Assembly (NCBI RefSeq): GCF_001514215.1
Contig: NZ_KQ948854.1
Location: 425,490-489,489 of the forward strand
Direction of reading: 5' to 3'
Length of the DNA stretch: 64,000 nt
Origin: Streptomyces bungoensis
GTDB lineage: Bacteria > Actinomycetota > Actinomycetes > Streptomycetales > Streptomycetaceae
In this document: positions 35,683-42,872 of the stretch, one piece after another
How positions within the stretch are numbered: position 1 is the stretch's first letter
How the letters are laid out: each line of letters opens with the position of its first letter
The notes under the pieces: generated by a model
Told to the model about the DNA's origin: nothing
The model's database searches: none
What the model saw: only the letters and a program-made list of their open reading frames with translations
Program-made: the position numbers and the translations under genes

Positions 35683-36537
35683 ATGGGTGACGTACTGGCG
35701 GGATTTCATGCCGTATGGGAGTTCGAGTCCGACTCCGTGCTCATCCGTTACGAACGGGGGATCCGGACTCCGAAGCTGTTCCAGGCGCTCGGCGAACGGC
35801 GCATTCCGCTGTCCGCGGTGGAGGGGGTGACCCTCACCCCGGGCCGGCGCGGCACGGTGGCGCTGCGGCTGCGGCCGCGGCCGGGGGCCGATCCGCTGAT
35901 GGACGCGGCGGCCGGGCAGCTGAGCGAGGCCTGCGACCCGTACCGGCTGGTGCTGCCGGCCGAGCGGTCGACGCTCGCCGAGTACTACGCCGACGAGCTG
36001 AAGCAACTGGTGCCGGACGGCGGGCCGGAACCCGCCGAGCGGTACCTGGTGGCCGCGCCCGAGGCGCCGCTGCAGTTCAAGGCGTACGACGGCAAGGCCG
36101 CCTTCGACGGCACGTCCGTGCAGTTCCGGTGGTCCTGGACGGGGGCGTCGTCGGCGAAGTGGAAGGCCGGCGACCAGAGTTTCGCGGTCGCCGACCTCAG
36201 CGGGGTGGAGTGGCGCTCGCCGGAGGCCTTCGAGGGGCACCTGCGCCTGCTGCCGCGCGCCGCCTCCTCGGCGGAGGCCGTGCATCCCGACCAGGATCCG
36301 GCGGCGGTGGTGTTCGGGCTGGGCTACGGGCCAGTGCACGAGTCGCTGCCGTTCGCCGCGGCCGTGCTGGCGGCGGTGCGGACCCGGGGGCCGGTACCGG
36401 TGACACCGGCCCCGGCCCGCCGGGACCCCGCGGACATCGCCGAACGGATCCGTCACCTGGGCGAGTTGCACCAGGCCGGGCTGGTGACGGACGAGGAGTT
36501 CTCGTCCAAGAAGGCCGAACTGCTGGCCGAGCTGTAG
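35683..36537 (+). CDS. DUF4429 protein with C-terminal SHOCT domain
   Basis: The 284-residue protein begins MGDVLAGFHAVWEFESDSVLIRYERG, the DUF4429 pattern, with a second copy in the middle (YDGKAAFDGTSVQFRWSWTG). Each is a PH-like beta domain. Residues 253-284 form a SHOCT helix pair (DIAERIRHLGELHQAGLVTDEEFSSKKAELLAEL), a short oligomerisation motif. There is no membrane segment. Function is unknown; PH-like plus SHOCT suggests a membrane- or protein-binding adaptor. An ATG three codons earlier is also possible. Confidence 0.87.
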   Translation: MGDVLAGFHAVWEFESDSVLIRYERGIRTPKLFQALGERRIPLSAVEGVTLTPGRRGTVALRLRPRPGADPLMDAAAGQLSEACDPYRLVLPAERSTLAEYYADELKQLVPDGGPEPAERYLVAAPEAPLQFKAYDGKAAFDGTSVQFRWSWTGASSAKWKAGDQSFAVADLSGVEWRSPEAFEGHLRLLPRAASSAEAVHPDQDPAAVVFGLGYGPVHESLPFAAAVLAAVRTRGPVPVTPAPARRDPADIAERIRHLGELHQAGLVTDEEFSSKKAELLAEL

Positions 36538-36560
36538 CGGGCGGCCGCGGGGGCCGCCCG
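36538..36560. terminator. Bidirectional hairpin
   Basis: CGGGCGGCC pairs with GGCCGCCCG (9 bp, 5-base loop), filling the gap between the DUF4429 and MerR genes, which converge. Confidence 0.55.
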
Positions 36561-36565
36561 GGGCG

Positions 36566-37021
36566 TCACCGCTCCCGGCCGTAGAAGCCGATCTTGAGGT
36601 CCAGGACCGCGAGGGTGTCGCGCAGTTCCGCGATGCGGTTCACGACGTCCCGGCGGGTCGACTCCAGCAGCTCCCGGCGTTCGTCGAAGGTGTGGTCGCC
36701 CTCCCGCACCAGTTCCGCGTACCGGACCATGTCCGCCACCGGCATCCCGGTCAGGCGCAGCTTGGTCACGAAGGCCAGCCAGTCCAGGTCGCGGTTGCTG
36801 TAGCGGCGCTGGCCGGTGTGGGAGCGGTCGATGTGCGGCATCAGGCCGATGCGCTCGTACCAGCGCAGGGTGTGCGCGGTCAGGCCCGTGAAGTCGACGA
36901 CCTCGCTGATCGTGTAGCGGTCCTGGCCGTCGGGGCGGGGATGGCGCCGGGGTGGGGCGGAGCAGATGTCGGCGGGGTTGGTTCGCTCAGTGGCCGCTGG
37001 CGTGGTCTGCATCACCGTCAT
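36566..37021 (-). CDS. MerR-family regulator (AdhR/NmlR-like)
   Basis: About 151 residues. The winged-helix DNA-binding part is YTISEVVDFTGLTAHTLRWYERIGLMPHIDRSHTGQRRYSNRDLDWLAFVTKLRLTGMPVADM, followed by the dimer helix ending LAVLDLKIGFY, as in aldehyde/thiol-responsive MerR proteins. Cys is nearly absent, so the classical sensing Cys of AdhR is missing. A 30-residue polar extension precedes the domain. A near-perfect palindrome sits just upstream. I chose ATG at 37021; a GTG three codons before is possible. Confidence 0.87.
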   Translation of the reverse strand: MTVMQTTPAATERTNPADICSAPPRRHPRPDGQDRYTISEVVDFTGLTAHTLRWYERIGLMPHIDRSHTGQRRYSNRDLDWLAFVTKLRLTGMPVADMVRYAELVREGDHTFDERRELLESTRRDVVNRIAELRDTLAVLDLKIGFYGRER

Positions 37022-37038
37022 GTTCTCCACGCTATGGC

Positions 37039-37056
37039 CTTCGAGTGCACTCCAAG
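37039..37056. promoter_or_regulatory. MerR-type operator
   Basis: CTTCGAGTGCACTCCAAG is an 18-bp palindrome with one mismatch, matching the C-T-T-G-G-A-G-T-x-x-A-C-T-C-C-A-A-G operators of AdhR-like MerR regulators. It lies in the MerR gene's own promoter, implying autoregulation. Confidence 0.65.
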
Positions 37057-37119
37057 CAAGCGCACTCCCGTAAGAAATCCGCAGGACGGCCCGGGGCGGG
37101 GGTCGTTAGCGTGCGGAGC

Positions 37120-37599
37120 ATGACACTTGTACGCCGGGCCCGTCCCGAGGACGCCGCGGAAGTGCTGCGGCTGCGCCAGGTCATGATCGACTCGGTCTTC
37201 GGGCCGGAGGGCCCCGGCGGGCCGACGGACTGGCACACCGCGTCCCTGCCCACCCTGCGGGCCCGGCTCACCGGGGAGGACGGGGACTTCGCCGCCTTCG
37301 TGGTGGACCATCCGCAGCGGCCGGGCGCCCTGGCCGCGATGGTCGCCGGGACGCTGGAGTACCGGATCGGGCGGGCCGGCAACCCGCACGGGCGGGTCGG
37401 GTACGTCTTCAGCGTCGCCACCGATCCGGGCCAGCGGCGGCGGGGGTACGCGCGCGCGTGCATGGGGGAACTGCTGGAGTGGTTCCGGCTGCGGGGCGCC
37501 GCCCAGGTCGACCTGAACGCGTCCGCCGAGGCCGAGCCGCTGTACGCGTCCCTGGGCTTCGTACGGAAGCCGGACCCCTCGATGCGGTTGCGGCTGTGA
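37120..37599 (+). CDS. GNAT-family N-acetyltransferase
   Basis: The 159-residue protein is a single GNAT domain: LVRRARPEDAAEVLRLRQVM at the start, GYVFSVATDPGQRRRGYARACM (motif A with Q-R-R-R-G-Y-A) and FRLRGAAQVDLNASAEAEPLYASLGFVRKPDPSMRLRL (motif B and a common bacterial C-terminus). The substrate is unknown. TAGCGT ends seven bases before the ATG, so the message is probably leaderless. The beta-lactamase-fold gene follows after 20 bases with its own -10-like element. Confidence 0.88.
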   Translation: MTLVRRARPEDAAEVLRLRQVMIDSVFGPEGPGGPTDWHTASLPTLRARLTGEDGDFAAFVVDHPQRPGALAAMVAGTLEYRIGRAGNPHGRVGYVFSVATDPGQRRRGYARACMGELLEWFRLRGAAQVDLNASAEAEPLYASLGFVRKPDPSMRLRL

Positions 37600-37619
37600 G
37601 GCCGGATTAGGCTCGCGGC

Positions 37620-38441
37620 ATGTCGTTGCAGAGTCTGGCGTTGATCGAGAACTGGCCGGTGCCCACCGCCGCGGCGGGGGTCGTACGGGCCGACGGGACG
37701 GTCCTCGGAACCCACGGCCCGGTCGGGCACCGCTTCCCGCTGGCCTCGGTGACCAAGCCGCTGGCGGCGTACGCGGTGCTCGTCGCCTACGAGGAGGGGG
37801 CCGTGGAGCTGGACGAACCGGCCGGGCCGCCCGGGTCGACGGTGCGGCACCTGCTCGCCCACACCTCCGGGCTGGCGTTCGACGAGCACCGGGTCATGGC
37901 GCCGCCCGGGGAGCGGCGGCTGTACTCCAACGCCGGGTTCGAGCAGCTCGGGGACCACGTCGCCAAGGCGACGGACATCCCGTTCGCCGAGTACCTGCGG
38001 CAGGCGGTGCTGGAGCCGCTGGGGATGGCGTCGACGTCGCTGGAGGGCTCCCCGGCGAAGGACGGCGTGTCCACCGTCGCGGACCTCCTGCGGTTCGCGG
38101 CGGAGGTGCAGGCGCCGCGGCTGCTGGACCCGCGGACGGTGGCCGAGGCGATGAGCGTGCAGTACCCGGGGACGAAGGGGGTGCTGCCGGGGTACGGGCA
38201 CCAGAACCCGAACGACTGGGGGCTGGGCTTCGAGATCCGGGACGGCAAGTCGCCCCACTGGACCGGGAGTTCCTCGTCACCGCGTACGTTCGGGCACTTC
38301 GGCCAGTCCGGTACGTTCCTGTGGGCCGACCCCGACGCGGGGGTCGCCGGGGTGGCACTGACGGACCGGGCGTTCGGGCCCTGGGCGGTCGAGGCGTGGC
38401 CGGTGTTCACCGACGCCGTGCTGGCCGAGCTGCGCGGCTGA
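37620..38441 (+). CDS. Serine hydrolase of the beta-lactamase/PBP fold
   Basis: The 273-residue protein has the class C-like motifs S43-V-T-K46 (SxxK nucleophile), Y102-S-N104 (YxN) and HFGQSGTF near residue 225 replacing the KTG/HxG motif. There is no signal peptide, which argues for a cytosolic esterase or peptidase rather than a resistance enzyme. It is shorter than most AmpC-like proteins (about 350). TAGGCT ends six bases before the ATG, so it is likely leaderless. It ends exactly where the convergent pirin gene ends. Confidence 0.87.
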   Translation: MSLQSLALIENWPVPTAAAGVVRADGTVLGTHGPVGHRFPLASVTKPLAAYAVLVAYEEGAVELDEPAGPPGSTVRHLLAHTSGLAFDEHRVMAPPGERRLYSNAGFEQLGDHVAKATDIPFAEYLRQAVLEPLGMASTSLEGSPAKDGVSTVADLLRFAAEVQAPRLLDPRTVAEAMSVQYPGTKGVLPGYGHQNPNDWGLGFEIRDGKSPHWTGSSSSPRTFGHFGQSGTFLWADPDAGVAGVALTDRAFGPWAVEAWPVFTDAVLAELRG

Positions 38442-39098
38442 TCAGCGCCCCATCTCCCACAGCAGCAGTTCCGCCGGCGTCCTGCCCACCGCCTCCAGGT
38501 CCTCCGGGCCGGTGATCCGGGCCGAATCGCCGGCGCCCAGCGTCTCCCCGGCCAGCGCGACCTCGCCCCGCACGACGTGGGCGTAGACGTGGGGCGCGTC
38601 CGGAACGGCGGTCCGCTCCCCCGCGGCCAGGCGGCGCACGTGGAGCATCGCGCCGGCCGCGGGGACGGCGTACGGCGTCGAGTCGGCGATGCCGCGGACG
38701 ATGTCGTAGGAGGGCTCGCCGCCGGGCTCCCGGGGCGCCAGCCACATCTGCAGGAAGGCCAGCGGCACCGGGCCGTCGTTGCGCTCGACGTGCCGCACGC
38801 CCGCCGCCGCGCTCAGGTGCTGGACGTCGCCGGCGCGGACCAGGGTCTCGTGGCCCGTGGAGTCGCGGTGGGTCAGCTCGCCCTCGATCACCCAGGTGAC
38901 GATCTCCGTGTGGCTGTGCGGGTGTTCGCCGAACCCGGCGCCCGGCGCGAGCCGCTCCTCGTTGCAGGCGATCACCGCGCCGAAGCGCAGGTTCTCCGGT
39001 TCGTAGTGCGGGCCGAAGGAGAAGGCGTGGCGGGTGTCGATCCCGGCCTCGGGATCCCCTCCGCGGTAGCGCCCGCCGGCGCGCCGTACGTCGATCAC
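38442..39098 (-). CDS. Pirin-family bicupin
   Basis: The 218-residue protein is a pirin: IDVRRAGGRYRGG, HAFSFGPHYEPENLRFGAVIACNEERLAPGAGFGEHPHSHTEIVTWVIEGELTHRDSTG. The N-terminal cupin has H-P-H-x-H and a later Glu/His for an iron or other metal. The C-terminal cupin is degenerate. Bacterial pirins are linked to quercetin dioxygenation or to modulating pyruvate dehydrogenase and redox metabolism; the role here is not assignable. There are several in-frame GTGs; TCTACC lies upstream of the chosen one. Confidence 0.88.
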   Translation of the reverse strand: MIDVRRAGGRYRGGDPEAGIDTRHAFSFGPHYEPENLRFGAVIACNEERLAPGAGFGEHPHSHTEIVTWVIEGELTHRDSTGHETLVRAGDVQHLSAAAGVRHVERNDGPVPLAFLQMWLAPREPGGEPSYDIVRGIADSTPYAVPAAGAMLHVRRLAAGERTAVPDAPHVYAHVVRGEVALAGETLGAGDSARITGPEDLEAVGRTPAELLLWEMGR

Positions 39099-39192
39099 GG
39101 GCACCACGGTAGACCCCGCGCGCGGCCGCGGCGGACCGCTCCGCCGACCCCGGCGGCACATGCTCCCGTCCGGATAAGGCAGTCTTGTCCCC

Positions 39193-40398
39193 GTGCCCGA
39201 ACCCGTATCCCACCACCGCGAACCCGCAGCGCACGCCGTCCACCCGCACTCCGCGACGCTGAAGCGGCTGGAGAAGTCCTCCGGGTCGCTGGCCGCGCAG
39301 GCCATCGCGCGCATGGACGAGACCCTGCCGTGGTACCGGGCCATGCCCCCGGAGAACCGTTCCTGGATCGGGCTCGTGGCGCAGGCGGGCATCGCGGCCT
39401 TCACCGAGTGGTTCCGGCATCCCGACGCCCCGCAGGCGATCTCCACCGACGTGTTCGGCACCGCTCCCCGGGAGCTGACCCGGGCCATCACGCTGCGGCA
39501 GACCGTGGAGATGGTGCGCACCACCATCGAGGTCATGGAGTCCGCCATCGACGAGGTGGCGGCCCCGGGGGACGAGAGCGCGCTGCGCGAGGCGCTGCTC
39601 GTGTACGCGCGGGAGATCGCCTTCGCCACCGCCCAGGTGTACGCGCAGGCCGCCGAGGCACGCGGTGCCTGGGACGCGCGGCTGGAGTCGCTGGTCGTCA
39701 ACGCCGTGCTGAGCGGGGAGGCCGACGAGGGCGCCGTCAGCCGGGCCGCCGCCCTCGGCTGGAACTCGCCCGAGCACGTGTGCGTGGTGCTCGGGACGGC
39801 GCCGGACGGGGACAGCGAGCTGACGGTCGAGGCGATCCGGCGGGCCGCCCGGCACGCCAAGCTGCAGGTGCTCACGGGCGTGCTCGGGGACCGGCTCGTG
39901 GTGATCGCCGGGGGCAGCGCCAATCCGCTCGCCGTCGCCAGGTCGCTGATCGGGCCCTATGCGGCCGGGCCGGTCGTGGCGGGGCCCGTCGTGCCCGACC
40001 TGACGGCCGCCACGCGGTCCGCGCAGGCCGCCGCCGCCGGCCTGAAGGCGTGTTCCGCCTGGCAGGACGCACCGCGCCCGGTGCTGGCGGACGACCTGCT
40101 GCCGGAGCGCGCCATCGCGGGTGATCCGGGCGCGCGCGAGCAGCTGGTGGAGGAGATCTACAGACCGCTGGAGGAGGCCGGCTCCGCGCTCCTGGAAACC
40201 CTGAGTGTGTACCTGGAGCAGGCGAGCAGTCTGGAAGGCGCGGCGCGGATGCTCTTCGTTCACCCGAACACCGTGCGCTACCGGCTCCGACGTGTGACAG
40301 ACGTCACCGGCTGGTCGCCATCGGATGTACGATCCGCGTTCACCCTGCGGATCGCCCTGATCCTGGGGCGTCTCGCCGATGGAGACCTCCAGACCTGA
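39193..40398 (+). CDS. fasR: PucR-type regulator FasR of fatty acid synthesis
   Basis: The 401-residue protein ends in the PucR-family helix-turn-helix: LLETLSVYLEQASSLEGAARMLFVHPNTVRYRLRRVTDVTGWSPSDVRSAFTLRIALIL. The preceding GGDEF-like/CdaR-like region runs through HVCVVLGTAP and RLVVIAGGSANPLAVARSL. Position and orientation immediately before fabD match FasR of S. coelicolor, which binds the fab promoter and activates the operon. It is cytosolic. A GTG start has a weak ribosome site. The 89-base gap to fabD should contain its target and holds two exclusive hairpins. Confidence 0.93.
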   Translation: MPEPVSHHREPAAHAVHPHSATLKRLEKSSGSLAAQAIARMDETLPWYRAMPPENRSWIGLVAQAGIAAFTEWFRHPDAPQAISTDVFGTAPRELTRAITLRQTVEMVRTTIEVMESAIDEVAAPGDESALREALLVYAREIAFATAQVYAQAAEARGAWDARLESLVVNAVLSGEADEGAVSRAAALGWNSPEHVCVVLGTAPDGDSELTVEAIRRAARHAKLQVLTGVLGDRLVVIAGGSANPLAVARSLIGPYAAGPVVAGPVVPDLTAATRSAQAAAAGLKACSAWQDAPRPVLADDLLPERAIAGDPGAREQLVEEIYRPLEEAGSALLETLSVYLEQASSLEGAARMLFVHPNTVRYRLRRVTDVTGWSPSDVRSAFTLRIALILGRLADGDLQT

Positions 40399-40399
40399 G

Positions 40400-40428
40400 C
40401 TTTTGTCGGGGGCCCACAAAAGCCCCCG
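40400..40428 (+). promoter_or_regulatory. Mutually exclusive hairpins between fasR and fabD
   Basis: CTTTTGT (40400-40406) pairs with ACAAAAG (40416-40422). The inner CGGGGGC (40407-40413) can instead pair with GCCCCCG (40422-40428). The two forms cannot coexist. This is a terminator or attenuator candidate ahead of the fab operon. Confidence 0.5.
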
Positions 40429-40487
40429 GTGTTCTTCGTCCCTGTCCCCACGGGCGGTCGCGGCCGTCCCCAAGAGAGAGTGTGAGA

Positions 40488-41405
40488 GTGCTCGTACTCG
40501 TCGCTCCCGGCCAGGGCGCCCAGACGCCCGGCTTCCTGACCCCCTGGCTCGAACTGCCCGGCGCCGCGGACCGCGTCGCCGCGTGGTCGGACGCCATCGG
40601 CCTCGACCTGGTCCACTACGGCACCCAGGCCGACGCGGACGCCATCCGCGACACCGCGGTGGCCCAGCCGCTGCTGGTCGCCGCCGGGATCCTGTCCGCC
40701 GCGGCACTGGGTGACGTCCATCCGGGCGCCGTGGCCGGCCACAGCGTCGGCGAGATCACCGCCGCCGCCTTCGCGGGCGTCCTCGCCGACACCGCCGCGC
40801 TGCGTCTGGTCCGCAGGCGGGGTCTGGCCATGGCCGACGCCGCCGCGATCACCCAGACCGGCATGTCGGCGCTGCTCGGCGGCGACCCGGAGACCTCCGT
40901 GGCGCACCTGGAGAAGCTGGGCCTGACCCCGGCGAACATCAACGGCGCGGGCCAGATCGTCGCCGCCGGCACGCTCGAGCAGCTCGCCGCGCTGGCCGAG
41001 GACAAGCCCGAGGGCGTGCGCAAGGTCGTCCCGCTGAAGGTCGCCGGCGCGTTCCACACGCACCACATGGCGCCCGCCGTCGAGGCGCTGGCCAAGGCGG
41101 CCGCGGAGCTGGAGCCCGCCGACCCGAAGGTTCCCTACGTCTCCAACAAGGACGGCCGCACCGTCACCGCCGGCTCCGAGGTGCTCGAGCGGCTGGTCGG
41201 CCAGGTAGCCAACCCGGTCCGCTGGGACCTGTGCATGGAGGCGTTCAAGGAAATCGGCGCCACCGCATTGATCGAGGTCTGCCCGGGCGGCACCCTCACG
41301 GGTCTCGCCAAGCGTGCCCTGCCCGGCGTCAAGACGCTGGCCCTGAAGACCCCCGACGACCTCGACGCGGCCCGCGAGCTGATCGCCGAGCACGTCAACG
41401 CCTGA
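40488..41405 (+). CDS. fabD: Malonyl-CoA:ACP malonyltransferase
   Basis: The 305-residue enzyme loads malonate from CoA onto the acyl carrier protein for fatty acid (and possibly polyketide) chain extension. The active-site elbow is G84-H85-S86-V87-G88 and the catalytic His is H190 in VAGAFHTHHM. AQPLLVAAG and NKDGRTVTAG are family segments. I chose the GTG giving LVLVAPGQGAQTPGF, with AGAGAG seven bases upstream; a GTG two codons earlier is open. It is first gene of fabD-fabH-acpP-fabF, 21 bases before fabH. Confidence 0.96.
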   Translation: MLVLVAPGQGAQTPGFLTPWLELPGAADRVAAWSDAIGLDLVHYGTQADADAIRDTAVAQPLLVAAGILSAAALGDVHPGAVAGHSVGEITAAAFAGVLADTAALRLVRRRGLAMADAAAITQTGMSALLGGDPETSVAHLEKLGLTPANINGAGQIVAAGTLEQLAALAEDKPEGVRKVVPLKVAGAFHTHHMAPAVEALAKAAAELEPADPKVPYVSNKDGRTVTAGSEVLERLVGQVANPVRWDLCMEAFKEIGATALIEVCPGGTLTGLAKRALPGVKTLALKTPDDLDAARELIAEHVNA

Positions 41406-41426
41406 CGCCTAAGGAGCCGTACGAAC

Positions 41427-42458
41427 ATGTCGAAGATCAGGCCCAGCAAGGGCGCCCCGTACGCGCGCATCCTCGGCGTCGGCGGCTACCGGCCGACCCG
41501 GGTGGTGCCCAACGAGGTGATCCTCGAGAAGATCGACTCGTCCGACGAGTGGATCCGTTCGCGCTCCGGCATCGAGACGCGGCACTGGGCCGGGCCCGAG
41601 GAGACCGTCGCCGCGATGTCCGTCGAGGCCGCCGGCAAGGCGATCGCCGACGCGGGCATCGACGCCGAGCGGATCGGCGCCGTGGTCGTCTCCACCGTCT
41701 CGCACTTCAGCCAGACCCCGGCCGTCGCCACCGAGATCGCCGACAAGCTGGGCACGAACAAGGCCGCCGCCTTCGACATCTCGGCCGGCTGCGCGGGCTT
41801 CGGCTACGGCCTCACCCTCGCCAAGGGCATGGTGGTGGAAGGGTCCGCCGAGTACGTGCTCGTCATCGGCGTGGAGCGGCTGAGCGACCTGACCGACCTG
41901 GAGGACCGGGCGACGGCCTTCCTGTTCGGCGACGGCGCCGGCGCGGTCGTGGTCGGCCCCTCCCAGGAACCGGCGATCGGCCCGACCGTGTGGGGCTCGG
42001 AGGGCGACAAGGCCGGGACCATCAAGCAGACCGTGTCCTGGGACCGGTTCAGGATCGGCGACCTGTCCGAGCTGCCCGTGGACAGCGAGGGCAACGTCAA
42101 GTTCCCTGCGATCACGCAGGAGGGCCAGGCGGTGTTCCGCTGGGCCGTGTTCGAGATGGCGAAGGTCGCCCAGCAGGCGCTGGACGCGGCCGGGATCAGC
42201 TCGGACGACCTGGACGTCTTCATCCCGCACCAGGCCAACGTGCGGATCATCGACTCGATGGTGAAGACTCTCAAGCTGCCGGAGCACGTCACGGTCGCCC
42301 GTGACATCCGCACCACCGGCAACACCTCGGCCGCCTCGATCCCGCTCGCGATGGAGCGGCTCCTGGCGACCGGCGAGGCGAAGAGCGGCGACACCGCGCT
42401 CGTCATCGGATTCGGGGCGGGTCTCGTCTACGCCGCCACGGTCGTTACCCTCCCCTAG
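41427..42458 (+). CDS. fabH: 3-oxoacyl-ACP synthase III
   Basis: The 343-residue enzyme condenses an acyl-CoA primer with malonyl-ACP, deciding between straight and branched starters. The catalytic triad is C122 (SAGCAGFGY), H268 (PHQANVRI) and N299 (TTGNTSAAS). SDEWIRSRSGIETRHW and LFGDGAGAVVVG are signature segments. AAGGAGCCGTACGAAC precedes the ATG. Streptomyces FabH accepts isobutyryl-, 2-methylbutyryl- and acetyl-CoA, consistent with its branched fatty acids. The gene is followed by a hairpin before acpP. Confidence 0.97.
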   Translation: MSKIRPSKGAPYARILGVGGYRPTRVVPNEVILEKIDSSDEWIRSRSGIETRHWAGPEETVAAMSVEAAGKAIADAGIDAERIGAVVVSTVSHFSQTPAVATEIADKLGTNKAAAFDISAGCAGFGYGLTLAKGMVVEGSAEYVLVIGVERLSDLTDLEDRATAFLFGDGAGAVVVGPSQEPAIGPTVWGSEGDKAGTIKQTVSWDRFRIGDLSELPVDSEGNVKFPAITQEGQAVFRWAVFEMAKVAQQALDAAGISSDDLDVFIPHQANVRIIDSMVKTLKLPEHVTVARDIRTTGNTSAASIPLAMERLLATGEAKSGDTALVIGFGAGLVYAATVVTLP

Positions 42459-42463
42459 GCACT

Positions 42464-42490
42464 CCGTGCCGGATCTTGCGTCCGGCACGG
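42464..42490 (+). promoter_or_regulatory. Hairpin between fabH and acpP
   Basis: CCGTGCCGGA and TCCGGCACGG make a perfect 10-bp stem around TCTTGCG, about 50 bases before the acpP start. It could stabilise or process the message to give more ACP than FabH. Confidence 0.5.
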
Positions 42491-42538
42491 TGCACACTGC
42501 CACCAACCGTTCGGAACATCGAAGAAGGAGCGCCTGAC

Positions 42539-42787
42539 ATGGCCGCCACTCAGGAAGAGATCGTCGCCGGTCTCGCCGAGATCGTGAACGAGATCGCCGG
42601 GATCCCCACCGAGGACGTCCAGCTGGACAAGTCCTTCACCGACGACCTGGACGTGGACTCGCTGTCCATGGTCGAGGTCGTCGTCGCCGCCGAGGAGCGC
42701 TTCGACGTGAAGATCCCGGACGAGGACGTCAAGAACCTCAAGACGGTCGGTGACGCCACCGACTACATCCTGAAGCACCAGGCCTGA
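42539..42787 (+). CDS. acpP: Acyl carrier protein
   Basis: The 82-residue acidic four-helix protein has the phosphopantetheine attachment site D40-S41-L42-S in DDLDVDSLSMVEVVVAAEE. It carries growing acyl chains between Fab enzymes. The helix II and III sequence RFDVKIPDEDVKNLKTVGDATDYI is typical. GAAGGAG precedes the ATG at eight bases. It sits between fabH and fabF as in other streptomycetes, so it is the fatty acid ACP rather than a polyketide ACP. Confidence 0.97.
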   Translation: MAATQEEIVAGLAEIVNEIAGIPTEDVQLDKSFTDDLDVDSLSMVEVVVAAEERFDVKIPDEDVKNLKTVGDATDYILKHQA

Positions 42788-42872
42788 GCCAGCCGTTAGG
42801 CCCCAGGCCGCACTGCCCCGCCACCCGGCGGTGGCGCCGTAGAATCCCGCATCCGTTGGAGAAAGAATTCCC

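Noticed and set aside
34351..36471. A 706-codon minus-strand frame opposite the DUF1023 and DUF4429 genes
   Set aside because: Both plus-strand genes show recognisable domains; the opposing translation is Arg/Gly/Val-rich noise.
37620..38441. A beta-lactamase resistance gene
   Set aside because: The SxxK and YxN motifs are present, but there is no signal peptide and the third motif is HFGQSG, which fits an esterase or peptidase better.
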